Shown piece after piece: positions 49,160-59,320 of a stretch of DNA of 64,000 nucleotides. The stretch spans positions 25,149,708 to 25,213,707 of the forward strand of contig OZ025255.1 in the NCBI GenBank assembly GCA_964019135.1, read 5' to 3'. Within the stretch, counting starts at the first letter, position 1. Each line of letters opens with the position of its first letter. The position numbers and the translations under genes were made by a program. A model generated the notes under the pieces. That model was not told the origin of the DNA and ran no database searches. It saw only the letters and a program-made list of their open reading frames with translations. This stretch comes from Arenicola marina. Its lineage: Eukaryota > Annelida > Polychaeta > Arenicolidae.

Positions 49160-49482
49160 GGTCATTACTGTTCGATGACAAAACTACTGGGGCCAATTAG
49201 GCAAAAGCAAGAAATAACAATTCCCTCTTGTGGCACTTGGGATAGCAACAATGAAAATAAATAAGTGTTATTCCTTAGCGATATTCATTAAGTACTCGGT
49301 CATTTGAATAAAAGTCACTCGACTGTTACTGTTCGATGACAAAAGTAGTGGGGCCAATTAGGCAAAGGCAAGAAATAACAATTCTCTCTTGCGGCACTTG
49401 GGACAGCAACAATGAAAATAAATAAGTGTTATTCCTTAGCAATATTGATTAAGTACTCGGTCATTTGAATAAACGTCATTCG
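49160..49482. repeat. 161-bp tandem duplication, two copies
   Basis: The stretch beginning TACTGTTCGATGACAAAA occurs at 49166 and again at 49327 with only scattered substitutions, through GTACTCGGTCATTTGAATAA. It lies just downstream of the integrase/OTU cluster. Confidence 0.9.
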
Positions 49483-49689
49483 AGGCGGAAAAGAATTACA
49501 TAATATAAAAAAGTACAAATTAAACAAGCCCTTTAATAAGGAAGTAGTTTACCTAAACGAATTTCGAAGCAGCTAAATTTACTCGCAATTACGTTGGTAA
49601 GTAGTCCAGAACTACCCGACAACGGCACGGTAGAAATAATATACGTACATAATAACAAATAAAACCAGTTTATACGGCATTGGTGTACT

Positions 49690-52600
49690 TATTCCGCTTT
49701 CGTTTTCGATGCAGTTTGTACAAATATACATAAACAAAAATCACCCTTGATCCGCCCTCTGGCACATTGGGCAGCAGTAACCCGGACAGGACTGATCTGA
49801 AAACCGAGAAAGCGTCCGGCTTGTCCGTTTGTACAAATATACATAAACAAAAATCACCCTTGATCCGCCCTCTGGCACATTGGGCAGCAGTAACCCGGAC
49901 AGGACTGATCTGAAAACCGAGAAAGCGTCCGGCTTGTCCGTCGCCGCCCCAATATCCAGGCCCTTCTTCCTTAAACTGCTTCCCGCATGTCAAACATTCA
50001 CGAATTTGAAATTCCTGACGATATTTCGGTGCTAGGCGATCGTATCTGTGCCTGCTTACGCCTATAAACGAAAAATGTAATCCAATAACAAATGATTGTC
50101 GAAGTACAAGTGAATGAGTCATCTACTCCCAGTTATGAAATATCGATTGGCCCCGATGTGAGCTAGGTCTTCTTAAGTCAAGGATTATTATCTTTATATA
50201 TATTTACATCATATGCTGCTTTTATTCGTCACATGATTTTACCTTAAGGAGCGTCGTGTGCGTCACGTGGCGTCACGACGACGTTAAGTAGGAAGCAAGA
50301 GAGTACTACTATGCAAACGTAATATTTGACAGATCGGCGAATACAGGGAACATCAGATTTAGATCAAATAAGACCTGCTGATACAGAAATGTAACGCAGT
50401 ACATAGTCAGCGCGATCTCAAGTTTTCACCGTTTTTCCACGTTTTCAACTTATGTCGTACTGATCTTCGATTAGACTTCATGGTTCCTGTGCTTGTGAGC
50501 TTTCGTCACATAACTGCTCATCTCAAGATCCGACACGTTAATGTAGAAATAATAGTAATACTCTTAATAATCCTAAATTTATCTGACGATTACTTCCGAT
50601 GTGTCGTAATTGTCCTCTATGCAGCCGAATTAAAACACACTTACTTCGAAGCCAATGGGTATGATGGGTTTTCATGAAACTCTTTGAGGACACAATATCT
50701 CGCCATTCCCTGCACGTCAGGGCAAGCTGCAGATAAGCTGTATCCCCTTCAGCCAAAACAGCCTCAAGCAAAATACGCTCCCGCAACTCGCGTGGGAGGA
50801 GATTGATCTGAATAACGTACCAATTACAACAGTGTCTTCAACTACTTTCAAACAGTCGATTTATCCAAATATCGTTGTAAAACATTGTTCTGCCAAACTT
50901 CTTTAATATAGGGTGAAATATATACTGTATTCTGACGGCAAGGGTAAATGCGAGAATCAACCAAACGCAGCTGCAGATATGCGCTTTTAACTATGCTGAA
51001 AAGATAACGGCAAACTTACTGTCAAAACAGGCCTGTTCGTAGAAGCATGACAGTTGTCATCGGCGTTCAGTGGCAAAGTATCATCCTCGTTATCGGCGAT
51101 CGGTTCTCCAGGGGAATGCACGTTGAGACCAGCGTGGTGAACCTTAAATGTAAGTTTTTATTTCGTCGCATTAACATTTAAGACCAAGCATACAAAGCAT
51201 TCTGTCAATGTGCTGAAAAGGCCGTAACTTCGTATCGTCGACAATCGTTAACATTTATCCCTTTAACCTATTACGTATCACAAATTGCCTGAAACGAGGT
51301 ATAACTGTTTGGATAAATATAGATTGGCCTCGCCACTTTATTTGAAACTTGCATGCGTAACTGTGACTCTGTTCCGGTCGTATAGGCCTCAGAGTCAGAG
51401 TCAGAATTCGTTAATTGCCTCACAGGAATACTTATCATTTTCGTGGATCTACTTACAGATAACCCATCAGAGACGTTATCTTCGCGTTCCTCCGATGACA
51501 CCCGTGATTCTAAAGGCAATTCCTCCTGTGTGGCATGGGAGAGACAAAACATACAACTGGTCAAACGAATAAACAATAGAAACATAAAATAGGAAGTTTA
51601 TACTGTACTCAGCAATTGAAAATTAAAACCGAGCCAAGGATTTAAATACTCACAACAGATTGTAATTTTAGCCCTTTCTCCTTCATGAAGAAGATAACAC
51701 ATATATCTTATATTCTTCTCCTTTCCATCATCACTATTGAATCGGTCAGGTTGACTGCTTTTTTATGGTTAGGCAAGCTAATAGATTGTCTCAGAAGCGC
51801 ATGTTTGTCGCACTTGGCAAAGAAATATTTTCTTGTATCTTTGCTCAGTGGCGACTATAATATCTATTTGTCTATAAGATGCAGTGTTAATCTTATCGTT
51901 ATCAGCTTTATATAAGAGGCTTCTACTATAAAGCGGTTCTCGGCGTGGTATAGAGATACAAAGTCGCCACTCACAATGCTTTCAAGACGTAGATAATGAA
52001 CCTCGTGTTCATGTACAAGAAAAATGGCACTTTTCTGGGATGAATCCTGGCAAAATGGTCTTATCCATCGGATATCTGGCTGACTACTGGATACCACCGC
52101 AATTGGAACGTCATAGACATTTGAAGCGGCTAGCAGACACAGGTGATCCCCCCAGTCGTTCTCGCTGATTCCAGAGATGCATCCCAGTCAGTATTATGAA
52201 CAAAATTAGCGAGAGATTCCCCGTCAGGAAGAGTCGGATTTCGCTGAAGCCATTGCACTACATCATCCCTGACGTCCTTCTGAGACAACTGGCTTCTTTG
52301 ACGCCTATTGAGGCTCTGAGCAATGGCATGAAACATGCAACTGCCATCTCGTGGAATTTCTCCCTCTGGTAACAATCCGTGTAGCAGAGCGTTTCTGACA
52401 AGGTCGTCGTTTGCTGTCGAATAATCTTCTACAGGCTGCACTTCGCTCGCAGCAAATTCACTTAGATCTTTGTTGGCCACAAATTGTGAAATGTGCATTG
52501 ATCTATGAAGACGGAGGACGCATCTTTTCGCACTCCGTCGGCAGCAACGTGCCGAGAAGCCATGCGGACACCATCTTGAAGCAACTCGTGAACACGCAGA

Positions 52601-53883
52601 AGATTTATACTGGCACATGGACACAATTCTGTTTCGTGGTCTCACCCTTCTGGATAGGTCCATCGCTCGAGTCTGGCTGCCAAGTCCGAAACATCATGCC
52701 ACTTTCTCGCTCTATCATCATAGATTACGAGGTATCGATGTTCGTTTGGCCTGGTCGTACTGATCTTTCCCTTGCGAATGCCACGCTTTAACTTTATGAG
52801 AACGCGGTCACCTTCCATGTAGATGCTAGGTGGATATCGACTCAGGTGTCTCTTGATCATTTTTTCGTCCTGTATTGCTGAACGATTCTTCACTCTTGCT
52901 AGGTTGTGTGCAAGTTTGCACTGATTTGTGGCGTTTGATGGCGCTCCAGACCTAAGGCTGGTTGGTTTTCTTCCGTGATAAATCTCAAAGGGCGTAGCAC
53001 CAATGGTGGTGTGATATTCTTCATTCCTTAACATGGCATAACGGCCCAGGCGCTTAGCCCAGTTGCGCTTCCCGAAACTCATGTCGTATTTCAACTTTCG
53101 TTTCCAGACTTTATGTGAGGCTTCAATCTTTCCTTGCGACTGAGGATGATATGGGGATGACCTGATGTGCTGGATGTGATGTTTCTTACAAAATGTTGTA
53201 AAGTCCTTTTTAAATTCTCCGCCTCTGTCTGATTGAATAATGACTGGCTTCCCTTCATTCTCATAAATGTCATTTAGCTGTTGCGTAACTTCTCTGCTGG
53301 TTTTGCTTTTAAGCGGCCTTAACCATAAATAACGACTGAAACAGTCTAACACGGCCAAAACATAATGAAAGCGCCCCTGCTTCGTGACAGCTGGCATGCG
53401 TCGAAAATCGACGAGGTCAATCTGATGTCTGTGGTGTACGAATTCGGCCTTGATTGGTTTCAAAGGGGCCCTGTTGTCGAATACAGGGGCTATTGCTTGT
53501 TTTATGGGTAAATTCTTTAAATTGTTGTTGGTAGACCGCAGGGAGACTCCATGAAATGTTTCCTTCAGTCGTTGGCACAAGCGAACATGTCCACCGCCTT
53601 TACATTTATGGAAGCAATGTTTGACATTAATCCCAATTTCCCCTTCTTTGATGAGTATCTTCCCGTTGATCAAAATCCGTTTCTCGTGCTCATGAGTATC
53701 GGGATTCTCCACGTTGTCGACGGTCACATGATCGCTGGACCTCCACCTCCTCAGCATTCGCCGGGCAGATTGCTGTTCTTTGGTTAAAGTTGTCTCGCGC
53801 CCCATGTTTTGGGAAGTTAGAAGTTCTGTAGGAGAAAAACTCATTTTCGTTGCATCCTTCAGTTGAAATAATCTAAGTATCAC
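49690..53883 (-). mobile_element. Integrase/OTU/F-box element or element-derived gene (fossil)
   Basis: Coding segments on the minus strand run in this order. An integrase of the retroviral type (53883-52642, 413 codons open) has its three acidic residues in VDLVDF, QSDRGGEF and QGKIEASHK, with SSPYHPQ before the last. An OTU cysteine-protease segment (about 52490-51900) has DGSCMFHA and a later HEVHYLRL. An acidic Ser-rich segment lies at about 51530-51030, an F-box-like segment (50807-50645) has LPRELRERILLE and LALTCREWRDIV, and a terminal Cys motif (about 50070-49690) has CLTCGKQF. The integrase groups by eye with Gypsy/Ginger/KRBA2-type enzymes. No reverse transcriptase, capsid, LTR or clear inverted termini were seen. 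The integrase frame looks whole; the remainder lies in several frames, so it is spliced, broken in a few places, or both. Whether the F-box part belongs to the same unit is an inference from order and strand. Confidence 0.65.
49714..49940. repeat. 113-bp tandem duplication, two near-identical copies
   Basis: The stretch starting GTTTGTACAAATATACATAA occurs at 49714 and 49827 and runs through CGTCCGGCTTGTCCGT. The near identity implies a recent event. Confidence 0.92.
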
Positions 53884-54266
53884 GCTCTTCGTTTAGTATA
53901 TTGTTATAAGTATTACTAGAATATTTCCGATTTAATATTATCCTGTGTCGGTCAGTTAATTGCGACAAAAATATATTTTACGAGGCAACCGCTCTGTTTA
54001 ACCTATCTACAGGCCTCCGACCGGAGGATAGCTTTCCACGCCTTTAAATGCTTATTGACAATTACTTGAAATTAAATGGAGTAGGCAACATTGGCCCATT
54101 ATAAGTTATTCGATATGTTAGGATTATCCTGGGTCAGCTTGTAAATTGTATAATGAAACACCCTTTGCTCAAGCCAGATATCGCTTTACGGGAAGTGAAT
54201 AAATTACCAATGGCTAGCGTGAGCCCAGGGGGGATATTCTTCCATATCTATCTGGCCTATACATAC

Positions 54267-54414
54267 CTACTAGGGTGTCGTGACGAGCAGCAGTAACGGC
54301 TCTGGGTCCACATCTGTGTGCGCGTTGCACAGTCGTCACAGGGGAGATAATTACCCATAACGCAATCAGCATGATCACAGTTATCATCGACAGTTTGTCC
54401 TTTGGTAGCATCAT
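54267..54414 (-). CDS. Possible signal-peptide first exon (weak)
   Basis: A minus-strand ATG at 54414 opens MMLPKDKLSMITVIMLIALW followed by VIISPVTT, a good signal-peptide profile, then QRAHRCGPRAVTAARHD. A donor, GTAG|GTATGT, lies at 54267 in phase 1. Downstream exons were not found; the integrase segment begins 380 bp further on. It may be the first exon of a host gene or chance. Confidence 0.3.
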
Positions 54415-54842
54415 CCTTTAAAGCAACATATTCTTCAATTATATCACATATGTTTTACGCATGCTTTCCCATGGACAATGGTGGCCTATGGTTTTCCTTG
54501 ACATGAAGAGTAAGTTAACTTCATAACACATTTATTAAACAGAAATATAACTCGGAGAACCAGCACCCGCCAAAAACAAATATGGCGCCCGGAGCGCACG
54601 TTGGTGCTCTGTAAAGTCTTGTAAACACATATACAAGTGATAAATCTTTTGAATTGTTTGGACGAATTTGATAACTAAAATATTATTCTATATAAAAATG
54701 GGATATTTAATCCCAGTGTTTCTCCAGAGAATTCAGAATTTCAAAATGCACGTTTTTTTTTTCTTAAAGCCCCGTGGGAAATATAGGCTGGAACCGAGAC
54801 ACAAGGAAGAAACGGAGGTCTCTCGAGGCTATAGTATATATC

Positions 54843-55060
54843 ATGGGCGTGTCCAGTGGGAGGGGCGCACAGGGGGCACGTGTCCCCCTTTCAGACCCTA
54901 AAGTATATCTATGCAACCCCTTTTCAAATTCGCTGCCCCCCCCCCCCGGTCGGCAATTTTGTAAGGCCCCCCTTCCCCCTGGTCGCAAGGCTTCATTGTG
55001 CTCCACCCCCCACCCCCCTTTTTTTTATTGTGCCCCCTATTACAAGGACACGCCCCGGGC
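54843..55060. mobile_element. Short MITE with GGGCGTGTCC inverted ends
   Basis: Left end GGGCGTGTCCAGTGGGAGGG; right end, reverse complemented, GGGCGTGTCCTTGTAATAGG. The interior has poly-C runs and no transposase. Terminal style is hAT-like, but no target duplication is evident. Confidence 0.6.
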
Positions 55061-56050
55061 ATATTATGAGTGGGCTACTATCCTCACGCACATTCTCCCA
55101 AGTGTTATATAAGGATGAGTATTTGTCTAACTTGTTTTCACAATATCTCATTTTAACAAAAACATTATACTCAGTCCTGTTTAAGGTGTTACAAAAGAGT
55201 TAGCACATTACCATATGGTAAAACCACGTGAATTTATTAATCCCAATCGACCGCAATGTAAATTAACTTGTCACGTTGGAACTTAAAATTATAAACTGGC
55301 TTAGGTGTTGCTAGCTTTGACAACAAATAAAATTGAAGCTTTTTGTCGTCATAACCAATATAAGACCATAACATTACGTCCATATTTCTAATTCCCCACT
55401 AAACTTAGTTAACCACTTTCGGGAAATACATTAGCCACAGATTTGAATATCGAAAGGCCACCCTGATATTGACAACACAAATCACAAAACGCAATGATAG
55501 TAATCAAGACAATGTAGTATAATAATCCGTTATAAATCATGGACCATGGGTCAACGGTAATTTCGGCGAGATCCACTTCCATTAATAATACACCATATGC
55601 AGATAAATATTTTCCCAAATGAAGAAAGAATTGCTACATTATTATACTGTTTTAACTTACCTTGGCGGTGAATAAGCTTTCTGTTACAGGGAAGGATGCC
55701 AATCCAATAAAGGTCGTCATGGAATGTGGACAAATGCCCGCGCGCTCTTTCAGCACAGAAAAAAACTACGCGCCTTTGAGTATTAGTGTATGGGCTGCCG
55801 TGTGTAGTAGATGTGAAAACAATAGAGCCGTCGGTAAGGTTTATTCAAAAGGTCATCATCAAATCAAGTGCTCACGACAGGTTACAAGTAAAGAAAGCTC
55901 GCGAACACATTACTTGACAGGTAGTTCCACGGAATATGTACTAGTACTAAAACGCCACCACTCGAATAGGATTATAACTCTCGAAATCACGGTTAAAAAA
56001 CACATGTTTCTTGATTTCTAAAGCAAAGGCTATTCGAACATGACTGTTCG
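55061..56050. other. AT-rich sequence with a doubtful minus-strand exon near 55.7 kb
   Basis: Between about 55757 and 55660 the minus strand reads openly in two frames up to a strong donor (CCGCCAAG|GTAAGT). One frame reads MTTFIGLASFPVTESLFTAK, a mildly hydrophobic run. A further hydrophobic frame lies at 55618-55409. With no family match I leave these uncalled. Confidence 0.3.
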
Positions 56051-56054
56051 TGCT

Positions 56055-56215
56055 ACATATGTTATATCATGTATCCGGTCCTTCCATTCTATGCGGGGAG
56101 TTTTCCATTTTATTCATTGCGACCTGAGAATAAAGAAATAGTTTTTTTTGTGATTTTCGAACACGATCCCACACCCGCCCCCCCCCTCACCAATCCCCCC
56201 CCCCCATTACATGTT
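56055..56215 (+). repeat. Dispersed repeat with poly-C end, copy 4
   Basis: ATCATGTATCCGGTCCTTCC, GCGGGGAGTTTTCCATTTTA and GAACACGATCCC followed by two C tracts match the copies at 1780 and 24020. The interval 56216-56870 shows nothing I recognise. Confidence 0.7.
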
Positions 56216-56879
56216 CCCACGATGTCTATATGATCTTTGAGTGCTATACTTTTTAGTTTCAATCCAAAAAAACGCTTTCAATTGTTGGGAATATGGGTCC
56301 CATTTCTACTTCGGCATGTCACATGGATGCAAAACGTGCCAGAGCTCGTAATAAGAGTAGTGAACTGTTATTATTGACGTACTTCTCCTTGTAAACGCGC
56401 AATTTCGTACGTTGTATGATTAGGATAATCCACAAGAAAGGCAACCTATGTCGTGGAATTAGACCTAGGCCTATAATCACGTTACAAGCCTTTTGATTGT
56501 GACAGGGCAATGGTAAGGGAACGTTAATTCACATATTCGGAGACTTTGATGCCATAAATGGCTATATTTATGGCGGTCTATGCCTTCAGGAAATACACTT
56601 ACAAATGGACACATATCAGAACGTGGAGATCGCTCATCGACGAACGGCTTACCATAACAGAAACTATCGTGATGACGTAAAGGGCACGTGTTTTGAGTAT
56701 GCGCACATGCAACGAGACTTCAAAGGAATGATAACATATATATATCGTATCCAAGCGGCTTTGTAATCTTTCCCACGGCTCGACGCTGCAAGGTTCCGAC
56801 ATCTCGCTGTGACTACAGTGCATATTTGAACACATTGTGTCGGCCCTGAGGGTGGGGGCGGGCCATTATTATACCCATG

Positions 56880-57145
56880 TAGTGGGTGGGAGGTTCCGCG
56901 GGTACTCCTTGATGCATAGGAGAGCGAACATTTAGGATGAAACAGATACCCCAATAGAGCGGATGTTTTAAACTTGCGACCAGGGGGGAGGGGAGAGGGG
57001 TGGCTCTGAAGATGTACGTTCATGGAGCGGGTTGCCGGGAAAAATACCCTGTACGAGCTGACTTTAGCGGTAAAGCGCCCCGACAGAGCGGATTTTGGTA
57101 GTAAAACGCCCCGATCGAGCGGATTTTGGTGGTAAAACCAAACAG
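56880..57145 (+). repeat. Dispersed repeat, copy 2 (partner at 35.2 kb)
   Basis: It carries the same ordered blocks as 35205-35450, including three GAGCGGATTTTGG-like phrases at its 3-prime end. A G-rich insertion lies in the middle. Confidence 0.8.
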
Positions 57146-57325
57146 TGAAACAAAAATCATCGCATAATCATAATGGAACAAGTATGGGGCAACTTAAATA
57201 AGGTTATATTACACTTATATGTACCTCCCCCCCCACCCCCCGCCACCGGGTCTCGGCATATTATGAAGCTGAAGTTCACATCTGTCCCTCCTTCACTATT
57301 GCTATTATTAAATTACAATTTAATA

Positions 57326-57359
57326 TTGCTATTATTAAATTACAATTTAATAATAGCAA
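57326..57359. repeat. Perfect 16-bp-arm palindrome with 2-bp spacer
   Basis: The left arm TTGCTATTATTAAATT, spacer AC and right arm AATTTAATAATAGCAA are exactly complementary. A direct copy of the left arm also occurs just upstream (from about 57299), so an extra partial repeat flanks it. Confidence 0.9.
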
Positions 57360-57511
57360 ACCGACAGAAGTCTCTAGTATAACTTAAGGATGAAAACTGC
57401 AAAAGTCATCAAATGTTGAAATTTTTAGAACAAGGAGGTGGGGAGCGGGGTACGTGGGGACACGGGGATGGAGAGAGAGAAAGAGGAACCCCATCCCCCC
57501 CCCTTACCAGG

Positions 57512-57600
57512 GGCTCGCGACTCGCGTACCGTTAGGCTCTCAGTTCCAGAGCGCTCATGTCAAGCGCGCTACTTAAGATACTGAGCTAAATGGGCGGCTC
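57512..57600 (-). repeat. tRNA-like sequence, probably a decayed tRNA or SINE head
   Basis: The minus strand reads GCCCATTTAGCTCAGTATCT (A-box-like TAGCTCAGTA), a possible anticodon arm around GCGCGCTTGACATGAGCGC, then CGGTACGCGAGTCGCGAGCC (weak B-box). A clean cloverleaf is not evident, so I do not call it a functional tRNA. Confidence 0.35.
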
Positions 57601-57660
57601 ATGATATAGTAAGAAATGATAGGTATATAGAGCTGATCATGCGACAAAGACATCCTGCAG

Positions 57661-57996
57661 TGGGCGGACATAATGCAACGACGAATTGAGTTTTGGGCGG
57701 ACATAATGCAACGATATTTGCCGGGCGGACATTTTGCAACGACGAATGGAGTTTTGGGCGGACATAATGCAACGATATTTTCCGGGCGGACATTTTGCAA
57801 CGACGAATGGAGTTTTGGGCGGACATAATGCAACGATATTTTCCGGGCGGACATTTTGCAACGACGAATTGCTTTTTGGGCGGACATAATGCAACGATAT
57901 TTTCCGGGCGGACATTTTGCAACGACGAATTGCTTTTTGGGCGGACATAATGCAACGATATTTGCCTGGCGGACATTTTGCAACGGGCGGACATTT
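57661..57996 (-). repeat. 61-bp satellite, inverted partner of the 44.6 kb array
   Basis: GGGCGGACATTTTGCAACG and GGGCGGACATAATGCAACG alternate for about five and a half units. The array ends at 58004 with CAACGTAACAGAGG, the reverse complement of the start of the 44.6 kb array. Confidence 0.92.
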
Positions 57997-58007
57997 TGCA
58001 ACGTAAC

Positions 58008-58170
58008 AGAGGTTTCTTGCGCGACTTTCAAGCCACGAGAACTTTGGCTGTGTCGTTCTGCGGGAGACTACCAGTGTCATTAAGAGAAGCCTCCTTTGTA
58101 GAGCATGTACAGTGTGAAGGCTTCTTGCACGACTTTCAAGCCACGGGAACGTTGGCTGTGTCGTTCTGAG
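58008..58170 (+). repeat. 108-bp tandem duplication with flank shared with 44.56 kb
   Basis: GACTTTCAAGCCACG-x-GAAC-x-TTGGCTGTGTCGTTCTG occurs at 58023 and 58131. Between the copies lies CAGTGTCATTAAGAGAAGCC, matching 44566 in direct orientation. Confidence 0.8.
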
Positions 58171-58184
58171 GGAGAGGGGGACAT

Positions 58185-58345
58185 CCCCATCTGAATCGCC
58201 AATTAATCCCCAAGAATTCAGGAGAATAATATCGAATCTCCAAGATGAGGACTGCTCAAGCCTATGCGCGAAACACATTAAAGGTGATATCGCGAATATC
58301 GAGGACTTCACAGATTGCTATAATAGGGATATACAGGGATAGAGA
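58185..58345 (+). repeat. Dispersed repeat, copy 2 (partner at 31.47 kb)
   Basis: It carries the same ordered blocks as 31470-31650: AATATCGAATCTCCAAGA, AAAGGTGATATC and CGAATATCGAGG. Confidence 0.75.
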
Positions 58346-58559
58346 TATGTTGAAGTATGGGCAGCTATAAGACCAATGTTTTCCAGGTTTATTTTAAGGG
58401 CTATGGGTCTCATTTCACTAAATATAGTTATGGGTGGTATGCGTTAACATATTTGGAGGCGATAAATCCCAGAAAAATGCGTCTTCAAAACACCAGAAGG
58501 TTAAAAATAGAGTTCTAAATTTAGCTCTGCATTGGGACTTTCGCTGGTTTTCCGAACAG

Positions 58560-58810
58560 CCAGTGACGTCACAGAATCCAACGCGCCGCCGCGGTAACAA
58601 GATGGCGAGAGGAAAGTCGACATTACCCGTCCCGTTATCGAACTGTACAATGCATGGCGTAAGAACACACCGATGCGAGGCCGTTGGCCCATTGGTAAAT
58701 ACCGTTATTTCCATAACATGTATGAGTCGGTGATTGAAAAGATACCGTGCCAACACAGTCTACTGCGAGACCCAACATTTGAATTAGGGTCCTACAAATT
58801 GGAAATATGT
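58560..58810 (+). other. Promoter-like island followed by a possible coding remnant (weak)
   Basis: A CRE palindrome TGACGTCA at 58564-58571 is followed by GCGCCGCCGCGG and AAGATGGCG (58599-58607, a YY1-type start element). Downstream, one frame reads cleanly through VIELYNAWRKNTPMRGRWPI and on to KLEICQSMIDL, about 60 residues without low complexity, but it lacks an upstream ATG other than the internal one. I recognise no family. It may be a first exon or a decayed gene. Confidence 0.28.
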
Positions 58811-59104
58811 CAGAGCATGATCGACCTGACCCAATTAGAAAAAACACGGTCGTGCACGCTGTATTCTCACGCGTGTGTGTGCTTGTTTACGCATGATTTA
58901 CATACGGCATATATGCGTCTAAGTCACAAATGCAACATGAATATAGTTCGCTTTTCACATTGTTATATTTTCGTATTACAACCAAAAATATGTTAACTGA
59001 TATATTTTTGAGAGCATATACTCCATTTGCTTCAATTTGATACCACATTCTACGTTCTAGATACTATCTAGAGTATATTACTCTCTCCCAACTGCTAACG
59101 GAGC

Positions 59105-59320
59105 GGCGCCACGGGAATGGAATGGAATGGAATGTTGGTGTTTTAGGCCACTTTTGTGCACATACAGGCTAAATTGGGCCAAGGAACCTCCCGAGACGAT
59201 GAAGGATGAAGGAATGAAACATGCCCCAGATTAGGTGCCCGAGCCCGGATTCGAACCCAGGACCTATTGATCTGCGGTCTAGTGCGCTAACGAGCGGCGC
59301 CACGGGCAGTGCAGTGCTAA
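59105..59320 (-). mobile_element. tRNA-headed SINE, family A, copy 2
   Basis: On the minus strand: GTGGCGCCGCTCGTTAGCGC (A-box-like head), CTAGACCGCAGATCAATAGG, an intact B-box GGTTCGAATCC, then GGCACCTAATCTGGGGCATG, GGAGGTTCCTTGGCCCAATT and a tail of four ATTCC pentamers. It is better preserved than the copy at 32425. Its 5-prime head runs directly into the 31-bp satellite. Confidence 0.88.

Noticed and set aside
57512-57600. A functional tRNA gene
   Set aside because: A-box and B-box similarity is partial and no clean cloverleaf or anticodon arm can be drawn; a decayed tRNA or SINE head is more likely.
59105-59155. GGAAT pentamers resembling vertebrate satellite DNA
   Set aside because: They are only four units and form the natural tail of the minus-strand SINE.
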